Origin: an uncultured Actinobacillus sp.
GTDB lineage: Bacteria > Pseudomonadota > Gammaproteobacteria > Enterobacterales > Pasteurellaceae
NCBI RefSeq assembly: GCF_945915845.1
Contig: NZ_CAMEFX010000009.1
Location: 1 to 64,000, forward strand
Direction: 5' to 3'
Length of the DNA stretch: 64,000 nucleotides
Part shown: positions 18,114-28,157 of the stretch, in pieces
Layout: each line of letters starts with the position of its first letter
Numbering within the stretch: position 1 is the stretch's first letter
Notes under the pieces: model-generated
What the model was told of the DNA's origin: nothing
Databases searched by the model: none
What the model saw: the letters and a program-made list of their open reading frames with translations, nothing else
Position numbers and translations under genes: made by a program

Positions 18114-18854
18114 TTAATATTTCACTTCATGCCCATAGCTTTCAAGCAAGGCTTTGATGTGTTCCATGGATTCTTTTGTTGGTGGTTTTACCTCTTCCAA
18201 TTTGTATTCATCGCCCAATACCGCCCATTTGTGCGCGCCCAAGCGGTGATAAGGAAGAAGCTCAATTTTCTCAATGTTTTTCATATTTTGAGTAAACTGC
18301 CCCAACAAATGCAGGTCTTCGTCATTGTCCGTATAACCCGGTACGACTACGTGACGAATCCAAGTGCGTTGGTTGCGTTTTTCTAGGTATTTAGCAAACT
18401 CAATCACACGTTTATTCGGCACACCAATTAAACTTTGATGTACACGGTCGTTCATTTGTTTTAAATCAAGCATGACTAAATCCGTCACATCCATCAATTC
18501 ATCGATAATGTGATCGTAATGACGCACAAAGCCATTGGTGTCTAAACATGTATGAATACCTTCCGCTTTACAAGCACGGAACCAATCACGCACAAATTCC
18601 GCTTGTAACACCGCTTCCCCACCTGAAGCGGTTACGCCGCCACCTGTGGCATTCATAAAGTGGCGGTAAGTCACCACTTCTTTCATTAATTCTTCCACGG
18701 AAATTTCTTTTCCGCCTTCTAAATCCCAAGTATCGCGGTTATGACAATACAAACATCTCATCAAACAACCTTGGAAAAACATAATAAAACGGATGCCCGG
18801 TCCGTCCACCGTACCACATGATTCAAAGGAATGATATCTTCCTAAAAGCGCCAT
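18114..18854 (-). CDS. pflA: Pyruvate formate-lyase activating enzyme
   Basis: PflA is a radical SAM enzyme that abstracts hydrogen from the radical glycine of pyruvate formate-lyase, and of GrcA. The 246-residue protein has the iron-sulphur motif CLMRCLYC near residue 30-37 and the [10 protein letters not shown] segment for SAM binding. pflB is not next to it here. No FNR site was seen directly upstream. Confidence 0.97.
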   Translation of the reverse strand: MALLGRYHSFESCGTVDGPGIRFIMFFQGCLMRCLYCHNRDTWDLEGGKEISVEELMKEVVTYRHFMNATGGGVTASGGEAVLQAEFVRDWFRACKAEGIHTCLDTNGFVRHYDHIIDELMDVTDLVMLDLKQMNDRVHQSLIGVPNKRVIEFAKYLEKRNQRTWIRHVVVPGYTDNDEDLHLLGQFTQNMKNIEKIELLPYHRLGAHKWAVLGDEYKLEEVKPPTKESMEHIKALLESYGHEVKY

Positions 18855-18944
18855 AAATTACGTCCTAAATATCTAAAAAATTTTGCATGATTGTAACAAA
18901 TATTTAAACTTTTTTCAGAAAATTTATTCGCTTTTTTGATGATG

Positions 18945-20069
18945 TTACCAATTCCTACGATAGCAACCATTCTCACAAATCACTAAGCCTTGCAATTCTA
19001 AATCCAATAATTGCGTCAGTAGTTCATCGACCCCTAATTGGCTTTTTACCACCAGTTCATCTACGCTAATTAATTCATGATTAATCATATCAAAAAGTGC
19101 CGGATGTTCAGGTTCTACAGGCGCAGGGCGAGCCTTGGGCGTAGAAAGTGCGGTGTTTTTTACCGCACTTTGTGGCGTAGTTGGATGGTGAGAAGAAAAG
19201 GTATAAGTCGGTAAATTATCTAAAATATCTTTCACATTCTCCACCAACATTGCCCCTTGCTTAATTAACTTGTGGCAGCCTTCACTAAAACTATTTTGTA
19301 AACTCCCCGGAATAGCAAATACATCTCGATTTTGTTCTAAAGCCAAACGAGCAGTAATCAGTGAGCCGCTACGTTCTGTGGCTTCTACCACCAAAGTGGC
19401 TAAGGATAAACCGCTAATAATTCGATTTCGCCGTGGAAAGTTGGCAGGAATGGGCGGCTGATTAGGGGGAAGTTCAGACACTAAAGCCCCACCATACTCC
19501 AATATTTGCTGGGCTAATTTGCGATGTTTGTTCGGGTAAATCGTCTGTAAGCCATTGCCCAATACAGCAATAGTTTTGCCTTGAATATCCACCACAGCCT
19601 GATGACTAAAGCCATCAATGCCCAACGCCAATCCGCTAGTAACAATTAAACCTGCCGCCCAAAGTTCGGTCGCAAAATATTTAGCCCAGTATTCGCCGTA
19701 ATTCGAACAATAGCGGCTGCCCACCATCGCGATTTGTGGTTCAGATAAAATAGACATATCCCCTTTAACATATAAAACAGCCGGCGCATCAACAGTTTGT
19801 TTTAACAAATAAGGGTAATCGGGGTGTAACAAATGCAGAATATGGCACTGTGGCTGTGCCCCCCATTCTAAAGCCGGTTGAATAAATTTCTGTTCAGGCT
19901 GAAACCAACGTTGAATTTGGAGAGGTTTCCAGCCCATCGCGCGAAAAGCCTCTTGATCATAGTCTAGCAAATCTTCAAGATTGATTTGGCTGAGTAACTC
20001 ATTAATACCATTGGATCCTAAACGCGGAATTTGCTGTAAACGAAGAAAAATTTCTGTGTAATCTGTCAT
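18945..20069 (-). CDS. dprA: DNA processing protein DprA
   Basis: DprA protects incoming single-stranded DNA during transformation and loads RecA on it. From the ATG at 20069 ([18 protein letters not shown], preceded by GGTGAT) the protein is 374 residues; a longer frame to 20171 has an atypical N-terminus and is not preferred. The Rossmann-like core is clear ([53 protein letters not shown]), and a C-terminal winged-helix region follows. An inverted pair of uptake signals (19146-19154 and 19162-19170) lies within the coding sequence. A competence-type operator candidate is upstream at 20290-20311. Confidence 0.97.
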   Translation of the reverse strand: MTDYTEIFLRLQQIPRLGSNGINELLSQINLEDLLDYDQEAFRAMGWKPLQIQRWFQPEQKFIQPALEWGAQPQCHILHLLHPDYPYLLKQTVDAPAVLYVKGDMSILSEPQIAMVGSRYCSNYGEYWAKYFATELWAAGLIVTSGLALGIDGFSHQAVVDIQGKTIAVLGNGLQTIYPNKHRKLAQQILEYGGALVSELPPNQPPIPANFPRRNRIISGLSLATLVVEATERSGSLITARLALEQNRDVFAIPGSLQNSFSEGCHKLIKQGAMLVENVKDILDNLPTYTFSSHHPTTPQSAVKNTALSTPKARPAPVEPEHPALFDMINHELISVDELVVKSQLGVDELLTQLLDLELQGLVICENGCYRRNW

Positions 20070-20110
20070 AAATATCACCGCACTTTTGCTCAACTGCAAA
20101 ATATCGAGAA

Positions 20111-20240
20111 TTATGTAGCAGTAGCACAAGACGTTCGTTGAGCTTGTCGAAACGTAAGTCTTGTGCGGCAATATGCTGAAATTCCTTATGGTTCGACAAG
20201 CTCACCAATCGTCATTTCAGCTTTGCGCAACTACATAACA
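20111..20240. repeat. MITE-like palindromic element, copy 1
   Basis: This 130-bp element has inverted ends TTATGTAG and CTACATAA and internal segments GTTGAGCTTGTCGAA and GGTTCGACAAGCTCACCAA. A second copy in the same orientation lies at 25449-25591. It has no coding capacity and sits between the dprA start and its putative operator. Confidence 0.85.
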
Positions 20241-20289
20241 TCCTGTAACTATAAAAGCGCGGTGAAATTTAGCGAGATTTTTATGTCAA

Positions 20290-20311
20290 TTTTGGAATGA
20301 CGATCACAAAA
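20290..20311. promoter_or_regulatory. Candidate competence operator (CRP-S type) for dprA
   Basis: TTTTGGAATGA, then C, then GATCACAAAA. The same 22-bp sequence (with A at the variable base) precedes pilA and rlmN-pilW. One half matches the CRP half-site (TGTGA on the opposite strand). It directly follows the ilvY stop codon and is 220 bp from the dprA ATG, a distance enlarged by the inserted element. Confidence 0.65.
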
Positions 20312-21193
20312 CTAATTTTGTAGCGTTTCCCAAAAGGCTTTAATAATCGGTAGGGTTAAATTCCGTTTTTGCACACAAATACCTAACTCAAAGGGTTCAA
20401 TCGGTAAATCTAACTGCAAAGCAGAGACACGTGTTTGTAAGGGGCTGTTTTTAATCACCACATCAGGTAACAAAGCCAAGCCACAACCTGATGCCACAAG
20501 GGGCATAATGCCTTCATGTCCTGATACGGTGGCATAAATTTTAGGATGTTTGATTTTCTTTTCCCGTAACCATTGCTCAATGCGCTGGCGCGCCATGCCG
20601 TCTGCCGGCAAAATCAAGGGCATTTGTTGCCAATCTATCGGATCTTGCTGTAATAGTTGCGTGGCGGTACAAGCAACCCTTGGCGCAATAAATGACAGCG
20701 AAATATTGTCGATATGATGAAAAGCTAACGTATTAGGAAAATTAACAGGGCGACCGGCCAAGGCAAGATCGGCTTGTTGGCTTTGCACTTGCTGCACCGC
20801 CATTGCGGCATTTCCTGTTGTAAGTTGAATTTCAACTTTGGGATAACGCACGCGGAATTTTTCTAACACTTGCGGTAAATGGCTGTAAGCGGCCGTCACT
20901 GAGCAGAATAATTTCAATTCCCCTGATAACTCTTCCGAATTTGTCCGCACTTGTTGCTTAAATTGTTGCCAACTCGCTCGCTGCTGTTGTGCAAATTGCA
21001 AAAAATGTCCCCCTATTTCTGTAAGCAACACCTTGCGGTTATCGCGCACAAACAGGACTTCTCCAATTTCTTCTTCCATTCGCTGAATTTGGCGCGAAAG
21101 GGTAGAAAGGGACATATGATTTTGACTGGCTGTTTTCGTAAAGGATTGGGTTTGAGATAAATGAATAAATATTTCTAGGTCATCAAAGGTCAT
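20312..21193 (-). CDS. ilvY: LysR-type regulator IlvY
   Basis: IlvY activates ilvC when acetohydroxy acid substrates build up, and represses itself. The 293-residue protein has the LysR helix-turn-helix in its first 60 residues (FTKTASQNHMSLSTLSRQIQRMEEEIG) and a substrate-binding domain ending AFWETLQN. It is divergent from ilvC with 139 bp between them, the standard arrangement. Confidence 0.96.
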   Translation of the reverse strand: MTFDDLEIFIHLSQTQSFTKTASQNHMSLSTLSRQIQRMEEEIGEVLFVRDNRKVLLTEIGGHFLQFAQQQRASWQQFKQQVRTNSEELSGELKLFCSVTAAYSHLPQVLEKFRVRYPKVEIQLTTGNAAMAVQQVQSQQADLALAGRPVNFPNTLAFHHIDNISLSFIAPRVACTATQLLQQDPIDWQQMPLILPADGMARQRIEQWLREKKIKHPKIYATVSGHEGIMPLVASGCGLALLPDVVIKNSPLQTRVSALQLDLPIEPFELGICVQKRNLTLPIIKAFWETLQN

Positions 21194-21224
21194 AATTTTT
21201 CCACCGCACTTTCTGCTTTCATAA

Positions 21225-21289
21225 TTGCAACTTATGCAACATACGATTTCAATAATATCAATTTACGCAATATAAAAAAAGCGTATAAT
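21225..21289 (+). promoter_or_regulatory. ilvC promoter and likely IlvY binding region
   Basis: A good -10 TATAAT (21284-21289) has a moderate -35 TTTACG 16 bases upstream. Repeats TTGCAAC and ATGCAAC at 21225-21240 are plausible IlvY half-sites. An uptake signal complement (ACCGCACTT) lies at about 21203-21211. Confidence 0.55.
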
Positions 21290-21332
21290 AACCGCAATTT
21301 TTAACAAACCATTTATTCATAAGGAAAACAAA

Positions 21333-22814
21333 ATGGCTAACTATTTCAACACATTAAACTTACGTGAAAAACTTGACCAATTAGGTCGTTGTCGTTTTAT
21401 GGATCGTAGCGAGTTCGCGGACGGTTGCAACTTCTTAAAAGGCAAAAAAATCGTGATCGTAGGTTGTGGTGCGCAAGGTTTAAACCAAGGTTTAAATATG
21501 CGTGATTCCGGTTTAGATATTGCTTACGCATTGCGTGCAGAAGCAATCGCAGAAAAACGTGCGTCATTTACTCGTGCAACAGAAAATGGTTTTAAAGTTG
21601 GCACATACCAAGAGTTAATCCCAACTGCAGATTTAGTGATTAACTTAACCCCGGATAAACAACACTCTAAAGTGGTGGCAGATGTGATGCCATTAATGAA
21701 ACAAGGCGCAGCATTCGGTTATTCACACGGTTTCAACATTGTTGAAGAAGGCGAGCAAATTCGTAAAGACATCACCGTTGTGATGACAGCACCAAAATGC
21801 CCAGGTACAGAAGTGCGTGAAGAATATAAACGTGGTTTCGGTGTGCCGACATTAATCGCTGTTCACCCTGAAAACGACCCGAAAGGCGAAGGTATGGCAA
21901 TTGCGAAAGCGTGGGCAAGTGCGACAGGTGGCGACCGTGCGGGCGTGTTAGAGTCTTCATTCGTGGCAGAAGTGAAATCTGACTTAATGGGTGAACAAAC
22001 GATCCTTTGCGGTATGTTACAAGCAGGTTCTATCGTGTGCTACGACAAATTAGTGGCGGACGGTAAAGATCCGGCATATGCAAGCAAATTAATTCAATAC
22101 GGTTGGGAAACCATTACCGAAGCGTTAAAACAAGGCGGTATCACATTAATGATGGATCGTCTTTCTAACTCAGCGAAAATCCGTGCCTTTGAATTAGCGG
22201 AAGAAATCAAAGCACAGTTAAACTTCTTATATTTAAAACATATGGACGACATCATCAGCGGTGAGTTCTCATCAACAATGATGGCTGACTGGGCAAATGG
22301 CGATGCAAACTTATTAAAATGGCGTGAAGAAACAGGCAAAACGGCTTTCGAAAATTCACCAAAAGCAGACGGTATCAAAATTTCTGAACAAGAATACTTC
22401 GATAACGGCGTAGTGATGGTTGCAATGGTGAAAGCGGGTGTTGAAATGGCATTCGATGCAATGGTTGCAAGCGGTATCTACGAAGAGTCTGCATACTATG
22501 AGTCATTACACGAGCTTCCGTTAATCGCAAATACTATCGCTCGTAAACGTTTATACGAAATGAACGTGGTAATTTCAGACACAGCGGAATACGGTAACTA
22601 CTTATTCTCACACGTTGCAACGCCAATTCTTGCAGAGAAATTAATCCCAATGTTACAAAAAGGCGATTTAGGCGAACCAACACCAACCGTTGAAATCGAC
22701 AATGTGTACTTACGTGATATTAACGATGCCATCCGCAACCACCCAGTTGAGTTAATCGGTCAAGAATTGCGTGGTTATATGACAGATATGAAACGCATTG
22801 CTGTTGGTGACTAA
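21333..22814 (+). CDS. ilvC: Ketol-acid reductoisomerase (class II, long form)
   Basis: IlvC catalyses the second common step of isoleucine and valine synthesis, using NADPH and magnesium. At 493 residues it is the long form found in enterics and Pasteurellaceae. The N-terminal Rossmann domain shows [13 protein letters not shown]; the knotted C-terminal domains hold the metal-binding [11 protein letters not shown] and a duplicated second half. Codon use is of the highly expressed kind. It forms its own unit under IlvY and ends at a terminator. Confidence 0.98.
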   Translation: MANYFNTLNLREKLDQLGRCRFMDRSEFADGCNFLKGKKIVIVGCGAQGLNQGLNMRDSGLDIAYALRAEAIAEKRASFTRATENGFKVGTYQELIPTADLVINLTPDKQHSKVVADVMPLMKQGAAFGYSHGFNIVEEGEQIRKDITVVMTAPKCPGTEVREEYKRGFGVPTLIAVHPENDPKGEGMAIAKAWASATGGDRAGVLESSFVAEVKSDLMGEQTILCGMLQAGSIVCYDKLVADGKDPAYASKLIQYGWETITEALKQGGITLMMDRLSNSAKIRAFELAEEIKAQLNFLYLKHMDDIISGEFSSTMMADWANGDANLLKWREETGKTAFENSPKADGIKISEQEYFDNGVVMVAMVKAGVEMAFDAMVASGIYEESAYYESLHELPLIANTIARKRLYEMNVVISDTAEYGNYLFSHVATPILAEKLIPMLQKGDLGEPTPTVEIDNVYLRDINDAIRNHPVELIGQELRGYMTDMKRIAVGD

Positions 22815-22825
22815 TTTTTAGTGAT

Positions 22826-22858
22826 AAAAAGCCTGCTATGAAGAATAGTGGGCTTTTT
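22826..22858 (+). terminator. Terminator of ilvC
   Basis: AAAAAGCCTGCTAT pairs with ATAGTGGGCTTTTT, ending in five T. The autotransporter start follows 23 bases later. Confidence 0.85.
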
Positions 22859-22880
22859 GTGTATATTAGGGATATTAAAA

Positions 22881-25385
22881 ATGAAGAAATTTCAACTTAG
22901 TGCAATTACGGCAAGTTTAATGTTTGCTTTTTCAGATGCTTATGCTATTGAGCATACTTGTAATGTTCAAACACAGTGTAATTATAGCTGGCTAATAACG
23001 AATACCGAAAAATATCGCACCTTTAATAGAGATACGAGACTTGGCTCAAAATCCGATAATTTAAATGTCAAACTTCTCTCTCAACCTTATCAAAACCAAG
23101 CTGCCGCAAGCTCTGCCACTAGCTCAACTGTTCAGCCTCATTTAATAAATATTAATAATTCAAATCTTGATCTGACAGGTAACCACGAAACAGGAAAAGC
23201 ACAACTGCTGGTTCCAACAGGTGCTACACTCACGTTAGAGAACTTCTCAAGCGATATAGGTGCCAGTGTAATATCTTTGGAAATGGCAGAGGCAACTATC
23301 GAAAAAGGTGTGAAAATCATCTTGGGCAAAAGTTATGAAGAAATAAATAATCTGGATCAAATACCCAATTTTTATGGGATTCATGCTAGTGGTGAAAATA
23401 CTAAAGTGACCAATAGTGCTGATATTGAAGTCAAGGCTGAAGAAGGCACGGCGATTTATATCGCAGATAAAGGAACCCTAACTTCGAACAACCATAACAT
23501 CATTCTGAATAGCCAGTATGCTACGGGAATTGAAGTGACTAGTGGTTCAACGGCGACTATTAATAATGTAAATATATCTGGTGATAATGTTGAGCAAACC
23601 GGCATTACAACAGAGCAGCAATCAAGTTATACCCAAATTAATAACAGTAAAATTAACTTAACCGGTGATGAATCTGGTGGTATCTTAGTATTCAATGCAA
23701 GAGTAGATATAAATAACAGCGATATTAATGCACCATACGCAATAGCGACTGAGGCATTTGGTTACGAAAATTCTGATGACCCAATAATTCCTAGCAACAA
23801 TATTATCAACATCAATAGAAGTAAAGTAGTGGGGCAAAATTCATTATTGATGATTAATCCAAGTAATGATGGTGACGCCAGTGCGCAGGCTAAAATGGAT
23901 CTTGTTAAAATCAGCCTGAATGCTCAGGATAGTGAGCTTTATGGTGGTGTGCTTACAACTTCATTTGATGAAGATACACCTGAATGGTTTACGAATAATT
24001 TGGTTATGACCCTAAATAATAGCCAATGGACAATCAATCACGATAGCAAATTTCAACAGCTTGATATGAATGACGGTAGCCAAGTGATTTTTGAGCGAAA
24101 AAATGGTTTTACTACGCTTTCCTTAGAGAAACTTTCAGGCACAGGATCATTTACTCTCAACACCGATCTCGCCAACCGACAATCCGACAAAATTGTGGTA
24201 ACCGGCTCTGATAGCGGTTCATTTGGTTTAAATATTAAGGATTCAGGTAATGAACCCAATGCAGAAAATGGTAAAGTAACCCTTGTTGAAACCGCAACAG
24301 GCGCCGCAAAATTTGCGTTGTTAGGCAAAGATTATGTGGATGCCGGTGCATACCGTTATCGTTTAGTTAAAGAAGGTAACAATTGGGTACTTTCAAATAA
24401 AGCAGCAGAAAAATCTTCACCATCAACTGCACAAGGTGGTAATCAATCAAGTGCAAATGCAGGCTCAACTGCTGGTACTAGCTCAGGCTCAACTGCAACA
24501 CCTCAGGTTGTACTCAGTGAAAAATCCAACGCTCTTGTTTCACTCCGCCAAGCACAACTTGCCTTAGTGGAAAGCAATCTTGAAGGCTTACACCAACGTT
24601 TAGGTGAATTGAAAAACGGCGAAAAAGGCAATGTATGGGTGCGTAATGTGAACTCACGCAATGATTTTGCTTCAACCCGTACTGCAAGCGACTCTCGCTC
24701 ATCAGGCTTTGAGCAAGATGTTCACAGCGTTCAATTAGGCGCAGATGCTGCTTTAACTGATAATATCCGCTTAGGTGGCTTTGTAGGTAATGCTCGCTCT
24801 GATGTGGATTTTGACGGCGAATACGGTTCAGGTAAAGTGAAAACTCAATCACTCGGTCTTTACGGCACTTACCTTGCCAACAACGGTTTCTATTGGGATA
24901 ACGTGGCAAAATATGAGTATGTAAAATCTGAGTCAGCAACCACTGGCAAACGTAAATACAATGCCTATACCCTTTCAACCGAAATCGGACGTATTCATCA
25001 ATTAGGTCAAGGTTGGACGGTTACCCCACAAATTCAAGCAGCGTGGACAAGATTATCTAGCCAAAGCGATGAAGAACGCTTATCCGCTCTAACTGCCCGT
25101 GCTGGTGTGCGTGTGGCAAAAGCCATTGAGTTCAACGGTTGGAAATTACAACCTTACGCAGAAGTGAATGGCATTACTACACAGACGAATAACAATCAGG
25201 TTCGTGTAAACCAGCATCGCTTTGAAGTTTCTGATGTAGAGGAAGGCAAAGGAAGATTCCAAACGGCTTTAGGGGTAAACGCTGCCGTAGGCAATCATAG
25301 ATTTGGCTTAGAAGGTTCAATCACTAACGGTAAATACTTAGATCAGCCATATAAGGTCCAAGCGGTTTATCGTTATAGCTGGTAA
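22881..25385 (+). CDS. Classical (type Va) autotransporter with beta-helix passenger
   Basis: From the ATG at 22881, preceded by AGGGA, the protein is 834 residues. It has a signal peptide (MKKFQLSAITASLMFAFSDA, cleavage after AYA), then a passenger of about 480 residues rich in Asn, Ser, Thr and short beta strands with repeated NNS/INN turns, typical of a right-handed beta-helix. A Ser/Thr/Ala/Gly-rich linker lies near residues 520-550, and a 265-residue C-terminal beta-barrel begins at NVWVRNVNSR and ends VQAVYRYSW with the terminal aromatic residue. Two Cys sit close together after the signal peptide (HTCNVQTQCNYSW). No protease catalytic motif was seen, so an adhesin-like role is more likely. 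The upstream in-frame start at 22848 lies in the ilvC terminator and is rejected. Confidence 0.93.
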   Translation: MKKFQLSAITASLMFAFSDAYAIEHTCNVQTQCNYSWLITNTEKYRTFNRDTRLGSKSDNLNVKLLSQPYQNQAAASSATSSTVQPHLININNSNLDLTGNHETGKAQLLVPTGATLTLENFSSDIGASVISLEMAEATIEKGVKIILGKSYEEINNLDQIPNFYGIHASGENTKVTNSADIEVKAEEGTAIYIADKGTLTSNNHNIILNSQYATGIEVTSGSTATINNVNISGDNVEQTGITTEQQSSYTQINNSKINLTGDESGGILVFNARVDINNSDINAPYAIATEAFGYENSDDPIIPSNNIININRSKVVGQNSLLMINPSNDGDASAQAKMDLVKISLNAQDSELYGGVLTTSFDEDTPEWFTNNLVMTLNNSQWTINHDSKFQQLDMNDGSQVIFERKNGFTTLSLEKLSGTGSFTLNTDLANRQSDKIVVTGSDSGSFGLNIKDSGNEPNAENGKVTLVETATGAAKFALLGKDYVDAGAYRYRLVKEGNNWVLSNKAAEKSSPSTAQGGNQSSANAGSTAGTSSGSTATPQVVLSEKSNALVSLRQAQLALVESNLEGLHQRLGELKNGEKGNVWVRNVNSRNDFASTRTASDSRSSGFEQDVHSVQLGADAALTDNIRLGGFVGNARSDVDFDGEYGSGKVKTQSLGLYGTYLANNGFYWDNVAKYEYVKSESATTGKRKYNAYTLSTEIGRIHQLGQGWTVTPQIQAAWTRLSSQSDEERLSALTARAGVRVAKAIEFNGWKLQPYAEVNGITTQTNNNQVRVNQHRFEVSDVEEGKGRFQTALGVNAAVGNHRFGLEGSITNGKYLDQPYKVQAVYRYSW

Positions 25386-25406
25386 CCCACTGTCATCTAT
25401 ACACAC

Positions 25407-25439
25407 AAAACCACAAGATTTCTTTTCTTGTGGTTTTTT
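25407..25439 (+). terminator. Terminator of the autotransporter gene
   Basis: AAAACCACAAGA and TCTTGTGGTTTT form a perfect 12-pair stem with a T run. Confidence 0.92.
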
Positions 25440-25448
25440 ATTGAGTTC

Positions 25449-25591
25449 ACGATATTATGTAGCAGTTGCACAAGACGGTCGTTGAGCCTGTCGAAACGTA
25501 AGTCTTGTGCAGTAACCGCTGAAATGTCTTATGGTTCGACAAGCTCACCAACCGCCATTTCAGCTTTGTGCAACTGCCACATAATACCGTG
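25449..25591. repeat. MITE-like palindromic element, copy 2
   Basis: Second copy of the element at 20111-20240, in the same orientation, with longer and cleaner terminal inverted repeats (TTATGTAGCAGTTGCACAA against TTATGTGGCAGTTGCACAA, extending outward through CACG.TA). It fills most of the gap between the autotransporter terminator and the rplA terminator. No coding capacity. Confidence 0.85.
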
Positions 25592-25650
25592 AGTTCATAA
25601 ACAGTGGCATAATAGACAAAGGTGTAATAGACAAATTGTTGCTAAAAACA

Positions 25651-25686
25651 GCAAATAAAAAACCGTAAGATTGCTCTTACGGTTTG
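25651..25686 (-). terminator. Terminator of rplKA
   Basis: AAACCGTAAGA and TCTTACGGTTT form a perfect stem; on the minus strand it is followed by a T run. Confidence 0.9.
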
Positions 25687-25706
25687 CTATTTGAGTATAT
25701 CAAGGA

Positions 25707-26396
25707 TTAAAGTGAAGCTTGATCAACTGCTACACCAGCACCCATTGTTGTAGAGATGCTTACTTTCTTGATGTAGATACCTTTTGCTGTTGTTGGTTTC
25801 GCTTTAGTTAAAGCCGCTAACAATGCTTGAAGGTTCTCTTTTAATTGCTCTGGAGCGAAGTCTGCTTTACCGATTGTAGTATGGATAATACCATTTTTGT
25901 CGTTACGGTAACGGATCTGACCAGATTTAGCATTTTTAACTGCTTCTGCTACGTTTGGTGTTACTGTACCAACTTTCGGGTTTGGCATTAAGCCACGTGG
26001 ACCTAATACTTGACCTAATTGACCTACAACACGCATTGCATCCGGAGAAGCGATAACAACGTCAAAGTTCATTTCGCCTTTCTTGATTTGCTCTGCAAGA
26101 TCTTCCATACCCACTAAGTCTGCACCCGCTGCTTTCGCTGCTTCTGCGTTTGCGCCTTGTGTAAATACTGCTACGCGAGCTGTACGACCTGTACCGTGTG
26201 GTAATACTGTTGCACCACGTACGTTTTGGTCTGATTTACGAGGGTCGATACCTAAGTTTACTGCAACATCCACGCTCTCAACGAATTTAGCTGTCGCGAA
26301 TTGTTTTAATACTGCGATTGCTTCGTTGATGTCATAAGCTTTAGTAGAATCTACGCCAGCTTTAATTGCTTTCATTTTTTTAGTCAATTTAGCCAT
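25707..26396 (-). CDS. rplA: 50S ribosomal protein L1
   Basis: L1 forms the mobile L1 stalk at the ribosomal E site and represses its own operon by binding the rplK leader. The 229-residue protein has the family regions [25 protein letters not shown] and [10 protein letters not shown]. It follows rplK by four bases on the minus strand. rplJL are not downstream, so the block ends here at a terminator. Confidence 0.99.
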   Translation of the reverse strand: MAKLTKKMKAIKAGVDSTKAYDINEAIAVLKQFATAKFVESVDVAVNLGIDPRKSDQNVRGATVLPHGTGRTARVAVFTQGANAEAAKAAGADLVGMEDLAEQIKKGEMNFDVVIASPDAMRVVGQLGQVLGPRGLMPNPKVGTVTPNVAEAVKNAKSGQIRYRNDKNGIIHTTIGKADFAPEQLKENLQALLAALTKAKPTTAKGIYIKKVSISTTMGAGVAVDQASL

Positions 26397-26400
26397 TGTA

Positions 26401-26829
26401 TTATTCCTCTACGATTAAGCCCATTGAGCGAGCTGTACCAGCGATTGATTTCATTTTAGTTTCGATAGTCGCACCAGTCATATCTGCTGCTTTAGTTTCA
26501 GCGATTTGACGTAATTGTGCTTGAGTTACTGTACCCACTTTATCTTTGTTCGGTTTACCTGAACCAGATTTGATACCTACAGCTTTTTTCAATAATACTG
26601 CTGCCGGTGGAGTTTTCGTTACGAAAGTAAATGATTTATCAGCATATACTGTGATTACAACCGGAATTGGTAAACCTTTTTCTAAGCTCTCAGTACGAGC
26701 GTTGAATGCTTTACAGAATTCCATGATGTTAACACCTTGTTGACCTAATGCAGGACCAACCGGTGGTGATGGGTTAGCCATACCAGCTGCAACTTGCAAC
26801 TTAACGTATGCTTGGACTTTTTTTGCCAT
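26401..26829 (-). CDS. rplK: 50S ribosomal protein L11
   Basis: L11 forms the GTPase-associated centre with 23S rRNA and is needed for RelA activation. The 142-residue protein is full length, with [28 protein letters not shown] at the N-terminus and the rRNA-binding C-terminal domain. It is the first gene of rplKA; the leader upstream is about 215 bp long, following the nusG terminator. Confidence 0.99.
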   Translation of the reverse strand: MAKKVQAYVKLQVAAGMANPSPPVGPALGQQGVNIMEFCKAFNARTESLEKGLPIPVVITVYADKSFTFVTKTPPAAVLLKKAVGIKSGSGKPNKDKVGTVTQAQLRQIAETKAADMTGATIETKMKSIAGTARSMGLIVEE

Positions 26830-26993
26830 TTTTTAAGTTTCCTATGTTTTGGGTACAAACGCTGAAAATCAGCTCCCCGATGATAAATAACACTTTCGTG
26901 TCGTTACAAAAATATGAGCAAGTTACCTTGCTCATAATGGGTGCGAATTATACGAAAAGCGCGGTGATTTTTCAAGCGGTTTTCGGTGTTTTA

Positions 26994-27025
26994 TATAAAG
27001 AAAGAGCGAGCTTTCTGCTCGCTCT
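26994..27025 (-). terminator. Terminator of secE-nusG
   Basis: AGAGCGAGC and GCTCGCTCT form a nine-pair stem; a T-rich tail follows on the minus strand. It separates nusG from rplKA, which therefore has its own promoter. Confidence 0.75.
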
Positions 27026-27043
27026 AAAATGTATGTATCTCAA

Positions 27044-27601
27044 TTAACCGTTCATTTTTTCCACTTGGCTAAATTCAAGTTCAACCGGTGTTGCACGACC
27101 AAAGATCGAAACAGACACTTTTAAGCGACCTTTTTCATAATCCACTTCTTCAACCGTACCATTAAAGTCTGCGAATGGGCCTTCTTTAACGCGAATTTCT
27201 TCACCAGGTTGATATTCATTACGGTGGCGTGGTTTATCCGCATTTTCTTCAACACGGTTTAAGATAATATCCGCTTCACGTTGGCTAATTGGCAATGGTC
27301 GATCCGGCGTTCCACCGATAAAGCCCATTACACGTGGCACACTGCGAACAAGTTGCCATGTGTAGTCATTCATTTCCATTTGTACTAATACGTAACCCGG
27401 GAAGAATTTACGTTCACTTTTACGGCGTTTACCTGCCACATTTTCCACAACTTCTTCTGTTGGAACTAATACTTCACCAAATTGGTCTTCCATTTGGTTT
27501 AATTTAATATATTCACGTAAGGTTGCTGCTACACGGCCTTCAAAACCAGAGAAGGCTTGTAATACATACCAACGTTTTTTAGGAGTGGTTGTTTCTGTCA
27601 T
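27044..27601 (-). CDS. nusG: Transcription elongation factor NusG
   Basis: NusG links RNA polymerase to Rho or to the ribosome. The 185-residue protein has the N-terminal NGN domain ([40 protein letters not shown]) and a C-terminal KOW domain ([27 protein letters not shown]). It follows secE by one base, the universal secE-nusG arrangement. Confidence 0.99.
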   Translation of the reverse strand: MTETTTPKKRWYVLQAFSGFEGRVAATLREYIKLNQMEDQFGEVLVPTEEVVENVAGKRRKSERKFFPGYVLVQMEMNDYTWQLVRSVPRVMGFIGGTPDRPLPISQREADIILNRVEENADKPRHRNEYQPGEEIRVKEGPFADFNGTVEEVDYEKGRLKVSVSIFGRATPVELEFSQVEKMNG

Positions 27602-27602
27602 T

Positions 27603-28010
27603 TTAGAATCTCAAATTGGTTAAGAAGTTAAGAACGGCGATAATAATACTATCAAATGCCCAAAGAATTAAAGATAGCAATACGGTTGCCGCAATAATAA
27701 TAAATGTTGTCTGCATGGTTTCCGGGCGGGTTGGCCATACAATACGGCGTAATTCTACGCGTGATTCACTAAAAAAGTTTAATGCACGTTTACCTTCATT
27801 TGTTAACGCCGCAAACACAAGTGCAAGTACCAACAGAATAAAAATAGCTACAACGCGAATTGGCGTTGAAAACTGTTCTGCAAATACGACATTACCAACT
27901 GATGCAACAAGAACGATGATAAGAGATAATACCCATAAAAAGACATTCACGCCTTTTGATTTTTGACCGACTTCTTCAATGTCTTTCTTTTTATCCGCAA
28001 CTAAAGCCAT
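27603..28010 (-). CDS. secE: Preprotein translocase subunit SecE
   Basis: SecE is the clamp subunit of the SecYEG channel. At 135 residues it is the three-membrane-segment gamma-proteobacterial form; the essential C-terminal part begins at [21 protein letters not shown] and ends in a hydrophobic helix. It precedes nusG directly. Confidence 0.98.
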   Translation of the reverse strand: MALVADKKKDIEEVGQKSKGVNVFLWVLSLIIVLVASVGNVVFAEQFSTPIRVVAIFILLVLALVFAALTNEGKRALNFFSESRVELRRIVWPTRPETMQTTFIIIAATVLLSLILWAFDSIIIAVLNFLTNLRF

Positions 28011-28110
28011 AAATAAACCTAATTCGATGTAAAAAATAGTTTGAAATACTTTTGAGCTGGTGATTTTAGCATTATATTTCGATCTTTCATATCAATTTTT
28101 ATGAAAGCAT

Positions 28111-28145
28111 AAAAAAAGCTAAGAACTTTCGCCCTTAGCCTTTTT
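28111..28145 (-). terminator. Terminator of galU
   Basis: On the minus strand GGCTAAG and CTTAGCT pair and are followed by seven T; A runs on the other side suggest bidirectional use. Confidence 0.8.
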
Positions 28146-28157
28146 CAATAAAGTAGG

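Noticed and set aside
20076-20100. TTTTGC-N6-GCAAAA inverted repeat before dprA as competence operator
   Set aside because: Arm spacing does not fit a 22-bp CRP-type site, and one arm is part of an uptake signal; the 20290 site fits better.
20070-20171. N-terminal extension of DprA
   Set aside because: The extra residues are unlike the family, and the ATG at 20069 has a ribosome-binding sequence.
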